This document shows, one piece after another, positions 55,593 through 64,000 of a stretch of 64,000 bases of DNA. Numbering within the stretch: the first letter of the stretch is position 1; each line of letters opens with the position of its first letter. Source of the stretch: Paenibacillus azoreducens (GTDB taxonomy: Bacteria; Bacillota; Bacilli; Paenibacillales; Paenibacillaceae); contig NZ_AP025343.1 in NCBI RefSeq assembly GCF_021654775.1, positions 6,948,001 through 7,012,000 on the forward strand. Direction: 5' to 3'. The notes beneath the pieces were generated by a model. The model was not told the origin of the DNA. It was given only the letters and a program-made list of their open reading frames with translations, and did not search any database. A program made the position numbers and the translations under genes.

Positions 55593-56903
55593 TTATTGAA
55601 GTTCCCCTTCAATCGCTTTCTTCATGTTTGCCCATCCTGTTGCCGGGTCAATTTCACCGCGGACCACTTTATTCCACGCTTCTTGACCAATAAAGGTTTG
55701 CAGATCGTTGTATTTCGGATTATCCATTGGAGGTATCGCATTCGGCACGTTTTCCGCGTACGGTTTCAGTTCCGGATTTTTATCCAAAATCGCTTTGAAG
55801 GATTCGTTGGTCGTCAAGTCGTCGCGTGCAGGCGGAAGTTTCGTTTCGTCGAACCATTGAGCATCGTTTTTGGCATCCGCGTATACCCACTTAATGAAAT
55901 CCATCGCGGCCTGCTGTTGTTCCTTGGTAGCCGATGCATAGATGACAAGTCCTTTCGTATCGGCGAATGTTTTGGATTCTTTCGGATCGATTCCATCCGG
56001 TACTGGAGGCATGCTTAACGTGTAGTTTTGGTTGTATTTCATATCCGGGAATTTTTCAGCCCAATTCGTAAACGTCCAAGGTCCCAGATCAATAAACAGG
56101 CTGGTTCCCGTTTCGAACGGATCGGCTACGTTTTGAGCAAGAATGCCCTTATCTTTCCGGAGATCATCGACAAATTTAAGAGTTTCCACTCCTGCTTTTT
56201 CATCTCCGACAAACTTGCTGCCTTCAATAAATTTATTGCCTCCGGATGCCGCATCGTACAGCATGAAGAAGTCAAACCATCTCTTCCAGGCGGTCGGATC
56301 GGCCAAATCGGCTTTAGCCCAGAAATATTTATCCGGATATTTTTCCTTCAGTTTCTTATTGGCTTCAAGCGCTTCACTGTAGGTTTTCGGAGGTTCTGCA
56401 TATCCAAGCTCTTTCAGAAGATCGAGACGCCAACCAAACAGCATCGCATTAGAGTAAATTGGAAGCACGTATTGGTGGTCATCGGCAAATTTCCACGGCT
56501 CGATCGTATTTTTCATATTCCGGGTGGTGACGATATCGTTAAAGCCATCCAGCGTATCCAGCGGAACAAGGGCTTTGCTGTTAGCCAGCTGCGCGGCAAA
56601 ACCGCGGTTGATGTTCTCCGATATCGTCGGGGCGCTTCCCCCCGCAATCGCTGCCTGAATGCTCGCTTCCGAGCTTGGCGATTCCTTGATTACGCTGACG
56701 TTGATTTTAACTTTGGAGTTTGTCTGTTCGTAAGCTTTCGCCATCTTCTCCCAGAACGCTTGCTGCGTCGGGTTGGCCGCCGCCCAAAATTCAATGGTCG
56801 TTACGCCATCCGCAGTTGTCGCACTTTCCTTTTTGGAGCCGCAGGCTGCAAGCACAGAAAATGCAAGTACGAGTGCTACAAGCCCGAGAATTTTCTTTTT
56901 CAT
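55593..56903 (-). CDS. Sugar-binding lipoprotein, mannoside locus
   Basis: 436 residues. The signal sequence MKKKILGLVALVLAFS ends in the lipobox VLAAC (Cys near residue 22), followed by GSKKESATTADG and an SBP_bac_1 fold (IEFWAAANPTQQAFWEKMAKAYE). It captures the oligosaccharide for the two permeases. The ATG at 56903 has an AGGAGG-type site upstream. It is the first gene of the operon; the region upstream carries several LacI-type sites. Confidence 0.92.
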   Translation of the reverse strand: MKKKILGLVALVLAFSVLAACGSKKESATTADGVTTIEFWAAANPTQQAFWEKMAKAYEQTNSKVKINVSVIKESPSSEASIQAAIAGGSAPTISENINRGFAAQLANSKALVPLDTLDGFNDIVTTRNMKNTIEPWKFADDHQYVLPIYSNAMLFGWRLDLLKELGYAEPPKTYSEALEANKKLKEKYPDKYFWAKADLADPTAWKRWFDFFMLYDAASGGNKFIEGSKFVGDEKAGVETLKFVDDLRKDKGILAQNVADPFETGTSLFIDLGPWTFTNWAEKFPDMKYNQNYTLSMPPVPDGIDPKESKTFADTKGLVIYASATKEQQQAAMDFIKWVYADAKNDAQWFDETKLPPARDDLTTNESFKAILDKNPELKPYAENVPNAIPPMDNPKYNDLQTFIGQEAWNKVVRGEIDPATGWANMKKAIEGELQ

Positions 56904-56972
56904 CGAATTATTGACCTCCTTAAAATGTTGTTTCGAATGATTGAAATAAACATTTTTGACACAAGCCATCTT

Positions 56973-57142
56973 TTGTAACGTTATAAAATAGAATTACTTT
57001 TTAATTTGTAAGCGCTTGTGTAACCTTATTATTTAACATTACAAACTTCTTGTCAACACCATTTCAAACATTGGATAATGTTTTTAAATAAAGCTCTTTA
57101 CTTGTGATTCTTGTAACGTTACAATTTATTGTAATGTTAGTC
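56973..57142. promoter_or_regulatory. Array of LacI-type operator sites between binding protein and LacI genes
   Basis: A perfect 14-bp palindrome TTGTAACGTTACAA lies at 57111-57124. Near copies are TTGTAACGTTATAA (56973-56986), TTAACATTACAA (57033-57044) and TTGTAATGTTAGTC (57129-57142). The central CG inside a symmetric site is the LacI/GalR-family signature. The sites flank both start regions, so the LacI protein at 57214 probably controls both itself and the mannoside operon. Confidence 0.72.
57007..57020. promoter_or_regulatory. Possible cre half-site
   Basis: TGTAAGCGCTTGTG fits the left 11 positions of TGWAANCGNTNWCA but not the last three. It is a weak candidate for CcpA binding. Confidence 0.25.
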
Positions 57143-57213
57143 ACGAAAGCAGGCTTTCCTAGTTTCTAAACAATGAACCAAATTTATACAGCCAAAAAGA
57201 TCGGGGTGTACAT

Positions 57214-58233
57214 ATGAAAGATAAAGTAACGATGCAGGATATTGCGGAGCGGCTTAATATATCTAAAAATTCAGTGTCCCAAGCTTTATCGGGGAAAGAC
57301 GGGGTAAGCGAGGAAACGCGGAAATTAATTCTCGAAACGGCCCATCAAATGGGATATGTGTATTCGCAAAACCGGAAAAGACGGTCTTCCGATGCCGAAC
57401 CAACCGGCAATATCGCCTTGATCGCTTCCGATTTCGCTTTTTCCATGAAGAGCTTTTTTGGGGAAATTTATTTGAGTATTGAGCGGGAAACGGTTAAAAG
57501 AGGCAAAAATCTGCTCATTCAATCGGTGAATAAACATGCCGCCGAGAAGCTGATTCTACCCTCTTTTCTGCAGAATCAATCCGTTGACGGCATTCTTGTC
57601 TTGTCCCACATTACAACAGACTATATAAACACCATTACAGGTACAGGAAAGCCGACGGTGCTAATTGATCACCACCACCCTTCTATCCATGCGGATTGCA
57701 TTTTGACGAACAATCGCTTCAGCGCTTATGAGGCAGTCCGTCACTTGACAGAACTTGGCCATCGAAAGATCGGCATTCTATCCAATACGTCCTTTTCGCC
57801 AAGCTATTATGAACGTTGGGAAGGTTATGTGCTTGCGATGAACGATTTCGGACTGGAAATCCACAACCCTTGGGTCATAAAAGATGCAAGGGAAGAGTCC
57901 GATTACATGCTTGATAAATTGAAATCGCTCGACCAGCTGCCGACTGCATGGTTTTGCGTAAATGACGGGCTTGGGTTTTATCTGAATTCTGCTCTCCAGC
58001 AGCTTGGGCTGAGGGTACCGGAAGACGTATCTGTCGTCAGCTTCGATAACGGGTACTTATCTCAGGTATCCACGCCGCAGATTACAACGATGGATGTCGA
58101 TTTGAAGCTTTACGGGCGCAAAGCCGTTGAGCAGCTGTTCTGGCGGATTGAACATCCTGAGCATCCGTTTACCGAATTGCTCCTCCCTACCAAGCTGCTG
58201 AAGAGAGGATCCAGCGGTCCGGCGCCGGATTGA
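57214..58233 (+). CDS. LacI-family repressor of the mannoside locus
   Basis: 339 residues. The N-terminal HTH and hinge (VTMQDIAERLNISKNSVSQALSGKDGVSEETRKLILETA, about 5-45) are of LacI/PurR type. A periplasmic-binding-protein-like effector domain follows (about 68-335; GKPTVLIDHHHPSIHADCI, WFCVNDGLGFYLNSAL, VSVVSFDNGYLS). It is divergent from the mannoside operon, with operator sites between them. The ligand is presumably a mannoside or its phosphate. A bidirectional terminator follows. Confidence 0.92.
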   Translation: MKDKVTMQDIAERLNISKNSVSQALSGKDGVSEETRKLILETAHQMGYVYSQNRKRRSSDAEPTGNIALIASDFAFSMKSFFGEIYLSIERETVKRGKNLLIQSVNKHAAEKLILPSFLQNQSVDGILVLSHITTDYINTITGTGKPTVLIDHHHPSIHADCILTNNRFSAYEAVRHLTELGHRKIGILSNTSFSPSYYERWEGYVLAMNDFGLEIHNPWVIKDAREESDYMLDKLKSLDQLPTAWFCVNDGLGFYLNSALQQLGLRVPEDVSVVSFDNGYLSQVSTPQITTMDVDLKLYGRKAVEQLFWRIEHPEHPFTELLLPTKLLKRGSSGPAPD

Positions 58234-58287
58234 CGGAAGAGTCTCTTGTTTAGAGTGTAAATGACTATTAGCAAAATCCTGAAATAG

Positions 58288-58328
58288 AAAAGGCCTCCTT
58301 CGCGTTTGTTCGTGAAGGAGGCTTTTGA
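58288..58328. terminator. Bidirectional terminator between LacI and binding-protein genes
   Basis: GCCTCCTTC (58293-58301) / GAAGGAGGC (58314-58322), flanked by AAAA and TTTT. It separates convergent genes. Confidence 0.88.
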
Positions 58329-58351
58329 TACAGCAATGAAGCTGGAAAACG

Positions 58352-59872
58352 CTACTTATGGGCCATACGCCAAGCGTCGAGTTGTTTTTGCACCTCAGCC
58401 CGAACCTCGTCAAGCCCCGCCTGCTTAAGTTCCTGGTTAAACTTCGGAAGCTCGGTATTCACGTCGACGCTTCCTGTCATCAGGCTCGGATAATATTTTT
58501 GCCAGACCATCTCGATATTTTGCAGCTGAATCGGCATCATGGATAAATCGGGCGTAAAGCCAAGCAAGCCGGATTTGACGACTCTTGCGTTGGAAGAGCG
58601 GAACTGCTCCCATTTGTTTATCGGATCCGGGTTTTTACCGCCCATCGTCTTCAAAATGAACCAGTTGCCCTGGGTGTACGTGATCCCTGTATACCTTGGC
58701 GAAGCATCCGGGATGGGATTTCCGTTAGCGTCCTTTGCGGGAATAGGCACAACTTGATCATTGCTGTCCAAGGTATAATGCACTCCCTCTATGCCATAAT
58801 TGAACAGGTTGCGCAGTTCGGGATCCGTATTGAGCAGATTCAAGAACTTTATGCACTCTACGGGATGCTTCGTATCCGAACTGACGGCCATGATGCCTCC
58901 ACGCAAGGATTCCGTCGTGGCCAACTCAGGCGTGACGGGATGCGCCACAACCTTGTAGCCGCGATCTTTGCTCCAGCTATTTTCTGCGAGCGGGCCGCCG
59001 TCCGAAGCTTTCCAGAACACCTTCACACCTCTTTTAAGCTCCTGGTTCTCCCGAAGTGCAGCATCTTCATTGAGATAGCCTGCCTTGTAATAGTGCCGAA
59101 GTGTATTCAGCACCTGCCGCGCTTCTTTGGTTTCGAATATATTCACTACCTTAGAGGAGGAATCCAGAGACCGTACCATTAGAGGAAGCTTCTTGTCAAT
59201 GACATGCTCGTAGCCGTACAAGGCAAAGAAGTTCTGGGAATCCTTGTCCAGCTCCATAGGCAAATAATCGGGTTCCTTTTGCTTGATCATCTGAAGCAAC
59301 GGCTCGAGCGATTCCAAGGTGTTATATTTTGTAATATCGATGTTATACTTCTTCACCAGTTCTTCCGGATACATCCATTGCTGGCGAACAGCCAATTCTT
59401 TATTGGTGGGTATGCCGTAAATGCCTCCATCGTCCATACGCACACCCTGCCAAAAAATAGGGTCGATGATATCGTACATATCCTTGCCTGTGTTGGATAG
59501 ATAGTCATCCAGCCGCAGCCACGCCCCCCGTCTTACATAAGCTGTAAAGTCAGTAGCAAAAGCAATGTCGAAAGGAGTTCCAGCTGACACCATCGTGTTC
59601 AGCCGGTCTTCATACTCCTGCCATCCTACCTTAATGTATGTGATGGTAATCCCGATCTTTTTAGCTAAGACTTCATTGATTTTGTCATTGACCATTTTAA
59701 TATCCTTGTCCGGCTCCCCGATCGTGTAATAAACCAGATTGACCATGTCCCCATGGGGCTCCGTATCCTTATCAGTGGCAGAGGACGGGGAACAGCCTGC
59801 TGCAAGCAGTGCTATTATGCCAGTTAACACAATATATAAGGTGATGCGGCCGAAAAAAGAAGGTTGCTGCAT
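58352..59872 (-). CDS. Extracellular solute-binding lipoprotein co-transcribed with a two-component system
   Basis: 506 residues. The N-terminal hydrophobic stretch ends in the lipobox LLAAGC (Cys near residue 27). The mature protein resembles large LplA/YtcQ-type binding proteins (VNLVYYTIGEPDKDIKMVNDKINEVLAKKIG ... TPFDIAFATDF ... GIYGIPTNKELA) that carry a C-terminal DUF3502-like part. It lies 27 bases downstream of the response regulator, so it is in the kinase-regulator operon, yet no permease follows. It may present a ligand to the kinase. GGAG is 8 bases before the ATG. Confidence 0.88.
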   Translation of the reverse strand: MQQPSFFGRITLYIVLTGIIALLAAGCSPSSATDKDTEPHGDMVNLVYYTIGEPDKDIKMVNDKINEVLAKKIGITITYIKVGWQEYEDRLNTMVSAGTPFDIAFATDFTAYVRRGAWLRLDDYLSNTGKDMYDIIDPIFWQGVRMDDGGIYGIPTNKELAVRQQWMYPEELVKKYNIDITKYNTLESLEPLLQMIKQKEPDYLPMELDKDSQNFFALYGYEHVIDKKLPLMVRSLDSSSKVVNIFETKEARQVLNTLRHYYKAGYLNEDAALRENQELKRGVKVFWKASDGGPLAENSWSKDRGYKVVAHPVTPELATTESLRGGIMAVSSDTKHPVECIKFLNLLNTDPELRNLFNYGIEGVHYTLDSNDQVVPIPAKDANGNPIPDASPRYTGITYTQGNWFILKTMGGKNPDPINKWEQFRSSNARVVKSGLLGFTPDLSMMPIQLQNIEMVWQKYYPSLMTGSVDVNTELPKFNQELKQAGLDEVRAEVQKQLDAWRMAHK

Positions 59873-59899
59873 ATAAAAGTCTCCTTTCTGTCTAGGAGC

Positions 59900-60661
59900 C
59901 TAACCCTTTTTCCTGAGCTCCGAAGGCGACTTGCCAAAGTAACCTTGAAAATGGGTGTAAAAATAGTTGAGATTCGGGTATCCCACTGAAAGGGCAATGC
60001 TGGAAATTTTCTCATCCGTCGTCAGAATGTATTCTCGTGCTTGAAGCATCCGGTAGGCCATCAAATATTCTGAAAATTTCATGTGCGCTTCCTTTAAAAA
60101 CAGCTGCCCAAGATAAGTACTGTTCATGCGAAAACGCTCGGCCACCGATTTTAAAGTGATATTCTGGGCATATTCCGCCTTCACCATCAGCAGGATACGG
60201 TTGGTCAGTTTGGATAATTGATCGTATGGAATACCCAATATCGGATCGGTGTTCATGTCTTCACTGCTCATGCCGTTCAAGGTGCCGTGCAGATCTTCTA
60301 CAATGATTTTCTCAATGACCATCTGGAGTTTGGAACGCTCGACGGGCTTCAGCAGATAATCCTTCACACCGCAGCGAATGGCCTCCTGGGCGTACTCGAA
60401 TTCGCTATAACCGCTCATAATGATATATTTCGTAGGAAGACGCAGCTCATTGAGCCTGTTTATGATTTCGTAGCCACGATCGGTGCCAATGCACACATCG
60501 AAGATCGCGATATCCGGCAGCAGCTCCACCGCTTTTGAAACAGCGTCATCTTTGGTTTCGCTTGTCTCGATCCGGTGAAAACCGTAGCCCGCCCAATCCA
60601 AAGTCCGTTTCATCCCTTCCAGAATCTGAGGTTCGTCATCCACGATCAGAAGCTTATACAT
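59900..60661 (-). CDS. Response regulator with AraC-type output, compact form
   Basis: 253 residues. Receiver 1-125 with LLIVDDE, phospho-acceptor D55 (AIFDVCIGTDRG) and switch Lys in DYLLKPVERSKL. The AraC HTH (about 155-250: ITLKSVAERFRMNSTYLGQLF, ISSIALSVGYPNLNYFYTHF) follows after a short linker. It is half the length of the YesN-like regulator at 27200. The usual DxxMPxMDG motif reads DVCIGTDRG, so the loop after the phosphorylation site is unusual. It follows the kinase by 6 bases. Confidence 0.9.
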   Translation of the reverse strand: MYKLLIVDDEPQILEGMKRTLDWAGYGFHRIETSETKDDAVSKAVELLPDIAIFDVCIGTDRGYEIINRLNELRLPTKYIIMSGYSEFEYAQEAIRCGVKDYLLKPVERSKLQMVIEKIIVEDLHGTLNGMSSEDMNTDPILGIPYDQLSKLTNRILLMVKAEYAQNITLKSVAERFRMNSTYLGQLFLKEAHMKFSEYLMAYRMLQAREYILTTDEKISSIALSVGYPNLNYFYTHFQGYFGKSPSELRKKG

Positions 60662-60667
60662 GCCTAG

Positions 60668-62395
60668 TCACCCCTTTGCGATCATCACTGTAATCTTAAC
60701 TCCTGCCTCCTCGTTATTATCAATCTCCATGGAAAAAACCTCTCCATAGAAAAAGTGCAGCCGAGTATACACATTGTGCAATCCTATGCTCCGCACGGGA
60801 GCATCATCATGGCTGATAAGGTTGCTCCTAACTTCATTCAACCGCTCCTCGGGTATCCATTTTCCGTTGTCCACAAATTCCAACACGTAGCGTTCATCCG
60901 TTTCCCAGCCATTCACGACGAGCAGATTGAATTCATTACCCGGGTTGAAACCATGGACGAAAAAGTTCTCCGCCAGAGGCTGCATCCAGAATTTTACGGT
61001 TGAAATAGGCAAAAGCGCCTGATCCACATTAAGCTGATAATAAAACCGCCCCGGGTATTTAAGCTCCATAATTTTTAAATATTTTTGCAATAGCTCCAAC
61101 TCGCTGCCGATGGAAATAATATTCTCTTTTTTCACGATATCCCGGTATAGCGCACCTAAGGTCGCAATGGCATCGGCGGTGTTCACGTCACGGTTCACTA
61201 AAGCAGTAGAGCGAATAGCCTCTAACGTGTTATATAAAAAATGCGGATTGATTTGGTGTTGAAGCGCCTTCATCTCCGTTTCCTGCTGCTTCAGCTTCAA
61301 TAAATATTCGGTGCGAATATGCTTATCAAGCTGCAGGACCATATCGTCCAATTCACGGGCAATCATGCCGTATTCGTTCCGCTTGTAGCGGGCGGGAGAG
61401 TTCGACGTAAAATCCGCGGTTTTCACGCGTTTGATAGAATGGATAATGCGCTTAAGGAATCTCGCGTCATCGCGCAAATTGTATACAATAAGCAGCAGCA
61501 CGCTGATCATGGCCATCAATACAATCAAAAACACGATCCCTATGATGCCGGCATTTTGGCGCATGAGCGAAGGCAAATCCACGAGCACGACGAACTGGTA
61601 ATCGAATTTGGTTGAGGAAAAGGTCATAAAAAATATACTGTTCAGTCCGCCCTTTGAAAGATAGCCGCTGTTTTGCCGATCCGCCGCCGCTTGAAGAGCC
61701 AGTTCCTCCGTATCGCGATCCTCCCCGGAAATCATGTACACTTCACCGGAAGCGCTTACAGCTGCGGCGATGTCCAATTTGTAACTGCGCACTTTGCTGA
61801 ACAACTGATCGCTGCTGACCAAGAAACGGAACTCCCCGATCTGGCGGGAAATCTGGTTCGGATCGGATAACTTTTTACGGTATACGAATCCCTTTTGGAT
61901 GGTCTCGCGGAAGGTTTCGTCCGTGTTTGGAAGACAAAAGAGAAAACTGTCATTGCCGTTGCCGTCAAATCGAACCACATTGCCCCGAGATTCGGCATGC
62001 AGGCTGATCTGAGTAATGTCTCCCTGCACCGAGCTGTACAAAAAGGCCTTCATATCTTCAGGGAAGGAGACGAGCGGTTCGTTATAGTGACTATTTTGCA
62101 GCCTGCCTGTGAGGTAACCCTCCGCGCCATTGCCCAAAAAGTAACGGACATCGGTCATCAGACGATTGTTGGAATATATTCGCTGCATGTAGGCCTCAAT
62201 CCGATCAGCATCATACTGAAGCTCGCTTTCAGTACGGGCAAAGGCGCTGACAGCCTCGCTTCGGGCGTTCTCAATCCACTGATACAGAAGCACCGCACAG
62301 GTCAGCGCGCCCAGCGTCAGCCCTATAGATACCACAAATATCGTATAAGCAATGAATTTGCCGCGGTATATCTTAATCTGCAAAAAGGAACTCAT
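60668..62395 (-). CDS. Sensor histidine kinase (YesM-like) with altered G1 box
   Basis: 575 residues. First membrane helix about 15-40, extracellular sensor region (about 45-275), second helix about 280-305, HAMP, then the His_kinase motif HQINPHFLYNTLEAIRS. The N box (QPLAENFFVHG) and G2 (GLHNVYTRL) are present. The G1 box is FVDNGKWIPEE, where the usual second Gly of DxGxG is Trp, so ATP binding may be altered. The ATG at 62395 is 7 bases from GGAGG. It probably senses a ligand, perhaps through the binding protein encoded downstream. Confidence 0.88.
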   Translation of the reverse strand: MSSFLQIKIYRGKFIAYTIFVVSIGLTLGALTCAVLLYQWIENARSEAVSAFARTESELQYDADRIEAYMQRIYSNNRLMTDVRYFLGNGAEGYLTGRLQNSHYNEPLVSFPEDMKAFLYSSVQGDITQISLHAESRGNVVRFDGNGNDSFLFCLPNTDETFRETIQKGFVYRKKLSDPNQISRQIGEFRFLVSSDQLFSKVRSYKLDIAAAVSASGEVYMISGEDRDTEELALQAAADRQNSGYLSKGGLNSIFFMTFSSTKFDYQFVVLVDLPSLMRQNAGIIGIVFLIVLMAMISVLLLIVYNLRDDARFLKRIIHSIKRVKTADFTSNSPARYKRNEYGMIARELDDMVLQLDKHIRTEYLLKLKQQETEMKALQHQINPHFLYNTLEAIRSTALVNRDVNTADAIATLGALYRDIVKKENIISIGSELELLQKYLKIMELKYPGRFYYQLNVDQALLPISTVKFWMQPLAENFFVHGFNPGNEFNLLVVNGWETDERYVLEFVDNGKWIPEERLNEVRSNLISHDDAPVRSIGLHNVYTRLHFFYGEVFSMEIDNNEEAGVKITVMIAKG

Positions 62396-62496
62396 AAGGG
62401 CGCCTCCTTTGTTATGTGTCATGCGGCTCTGACTCCATCATAAAATGCGCCTGCGAAATAATTCAATTCCATTTGAATCCATTTTCTAACCATTCG

Positions 62497-62544
62497 CGGC
62501 CTTCGAAACTTATTCCATTTTAATTTACCGGGGATCCCGGAACT
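62497..62544. repeat. TATCGGAAAGAA dispersed repeat, partial locus 3
   Basis: GCGGCCTTCGAAACTTATTCC ... CCGGGGATCCCGGAACT is a diverged copy of the right end of the repeats at 6622-6753 and 26996-27181. The left part is absent. Confidence 0.6.
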
Positions 62545-62567
62545 ATGTAAATTCTATTGGTACAAGA

Positions 62568-62606
62568 AAGCCCGAACGGGCAGATGACTCTTCCGTTCGG
62601 GCCTTC
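62568..62606 (-). terminator. Terminator after the right-end binding-protein gene
   Basis: AAGCCCGAACGG (62568-62579) pairs with CCGTTCGGGCCTT (62593-62605). On the minus strand TTTCTTG follows. It lies 21 bases after the stop. Confidence 0.85.
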
Positions 62607-62626
62607 AAGCAGAGCGGCCTGTAATA

Positions 62627-64000
62627 TTACTTACTGAAGTATGCGTCAATCTGCTCTTGGGCGGCCTTCATAATGGTATCCATGCCTGCCGCTTTTAGTT
62701 CAGAAACGATCTTCGGCACCATCTTCTCCGGATCGGATGCGCCTGTAAGCAGTTCATAGCGGTATTTATCCCACACAGCCTTGGTATTGGCTACTTCAGT
62801 AGAAAGTTTGGAAATATCCATTGAAAAGCCGAGCAGGGATGAAGCAAACGCCTGTTCATTCAGCTTCTGAACCTGCTGCCATTGATCTTCAGGGGCACCC
62901 TTGGTTGTTGCCATATTGAAGAATGTGCCTTGCGTATACGCAGCCAGCGGCCAAGTGTCCGTTGTACGCTCGATAACCTTTTCACCATCGATTTTCTTGT
63001 AATCTACGCCCTCTTCACCAAATGCAAGCATGTTGCGCAGTTTCGGATCGGTGTTGACCAGTTCCAGGTATTTCAATGCTTCTTTCTTATACTTCGAGTT
63101 GGCGGATATCCCATTTAAGGAACCTTGAATCGTCGAAGTCATGTAGATTGGACCGTAGTTCTGCACCATATCGTACTTCTCTACACCCTCGTTGATTTGC
63201 CAGCTGGTTTCTGCGCCAGGGAACCCTTGCGCACTAAAGAATGGACGACCTTTGTCCGGTTCAGATTTGGTAGGTGCATCCGGGTTGATAATGCCATCTT
63301 TGTACCATTGGTGCAAAGTCTTCAAATTATCCATGACATCCGGCTGCTCCAGGACAGAGATGACTTTGCGGGAAGCGTCATCCGCTTTCACACCAATAGG
63401 AGGAAATCCCATAGCCATATCGTCATACCCGTTAAAGAACCCATTTAAACCTTCGCTCTGGGTCATCGGCACTGGATAGAAGCTCTTGCCTTCACCGGCT
63501 TTCATATCATGGAGAGGCTTATCCAGATCCTTTAAAGTCTTGATGTTATTTACATTAAATCCGTATTTATCTACATACTTATGATCGAATACCCAATACT
63601 GGGTCAGGGCCGAGTCTTTATAAGTAGGCACGGAGTAAATCTTGCCGCCAATCTTGGTGCCATCCCATACCTTTTCAGGAATCAATTTGTACAAATCCGG
63701 CGTTTCACTCTGTACGAGATCGGTAATATCGGCAAGTGCGCCCATCGAAACTTGCTGGTTGTATTTGGTGTTGTTAGTGAACAAGATGTCGAAAGGTTCA
63801 CCCGTATTTACGATCGTGTTGATTTTGGTGTCCCATTCTCCCCAGCTCGCCACCTTGATGTCAACCTTGACGCCGATCTTTTCCGCTGTGTACTCGTTCA
63901 TAGCTGCGATCGCCTTATCAAAGTTGTTCGGAACCTGACCGCCAATCGTCCACCATACCAAAGTAGGCACTTCAGCAGTAGATTTGGAAGAATCGGGAGC
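62627..64000 (-). CDS. Extracellular solute-binding protein, N-terminus outside the window
   Basis: The frame runs to base 64000 without a start, so about 457 C-terminal residues are seen; signal sequence and lipobox would lie beyond. The protein resembles the 58352-59872 product (LVWWTIGGQVPNNFDKAIAAMNEYTAEKIGVKVDIKV ... PFDILFTNNTK ... IYSVPTYKDSALTQYW) and has the same large binding-protein layout. Permeases are probably encoded upstream, outside the window. A terminator separates it from the downstream kinase operon. Confidence 0.88.
   Translation of the reverse strand, partial: APDSSKSTAEVPTLVWWTIGGQVPNNFDKAIAAMNEYTAEKIGVKVDIKVASWGEWDTKINTIVNTGEPFDILFTNNTKYNQQVSMGALADITDLVQSETPDLYKLIPEKVWDGTKIGGKIYSVPTYKDSALTQYWVFDHKYVDKYGFNVNNIKTLKDLDKPLHDMKAGEGKSFYPVPMTQSEGLNGFFNGYDDMAMGFPPIGVKADDASRKVISVLEQPDVMDNLKTLHQWYKDGIINPDAPTKSEPDKGRPFFSAQGFPGAETSWQINEGVEKYDMVQNYGPIYMTSTIQGSLNGISANSKYKKEALKYLELVNTDPKLRNMLAFGEEGVDYKKIDGEKVIERTTDTWPLAAYTQGTFFNMATTKGAPEDQWQQVQKLNEQAFASSLLGFSMDISKLSTEVANTKAVWDKYRYELLTGASDPEKMVPKIVSELKAAGMDTIMKAAQEQIDAYFSK

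Overview
The window looks like chromosomal DNA of a Paenibacillus-type Firmicute (order Bacillales, probably Paenibacillaceae). This is an inference. It rests on the many GGAGG-type ribosome binding sites, the YesM/YesN-like sensor kinase and AraC-type response regulator pairs beside sugar-binding lipoproteins, two CUT1 sugar ABC systems without their own ATPase, a Bacillus-type 462-residue class II fumarase, copper-amine-oxidase-N surface proteins and several families of short dispersed intergenic repeats. No rRNA, tRNA or CRISPR array was seen.

Layout. 1-7.5 kb: the 3' part of a DHA2-type MFS exporter, a secreted alkaline phosphatase, an 83-bp tandem repeat, fumC, an autoregulated MerR regulator with a co-transcribed alpha/beta hydrolase, then a degenerate stretch of repeats and gene remnants. 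7.6-13.6 kb: lacZ with a divergent AraC regulator, then an AGCS amino-acid symporter behind a complete tandem glycine riboswitch (promoter, two aptamers, terminator). 13.7-19.6 kb: a secreted protein with a tail-fibre-like C-terminus, an AT-rich island with a Fic AMP-transferase gene that a terminator-targeting group II intron separates from its own terminator, and a DUF4261 protein. 19.6-37 kb: a LysR / Gfo-Idh-MocA divergent pair, an HD nucleotidase-like protein, a sugar ABC operon with a YdjC/ChbG deacetylase and its own two-component system, an AraC-GyrI regulator, two copper-amine-oxidase-N secreted proteins, a hydrolase and an unknown 471-residue protein.

37-46.3 kb: ahpC-ahpF with a compact three-stem structured element just 3' of ahpF, then the most interesting locus: hen1-pnkp, the two proteins of a bacterial RNA-repair machine, divergently transcribed from two overlapping WYL-domain regulator genes. 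46.3-58.3 kb: a mannoside utilisation locus (zinc alcohol dehydrogenase, GH2 beta-mannosidase, GH130 phosphorylase, DUF1861 propeller, GH13 glucosidase, two permeases, binding protein) facing a LacI regulator across an intergenic region with several copies of a TTGTAACGTTACAA operator. 58.3-64 kb: a solute-binding lipoprotein / response regulator / sensor kinase operon without permeases, and the C-terminal part of another binding protein that runs off the window.

Functionally the window is dominated by carbohydrate capture and degradation with local regulators, plus stress functions (AhpCF, RNA repair, Fic). Dispersed repeats sit at the borders between these modules.
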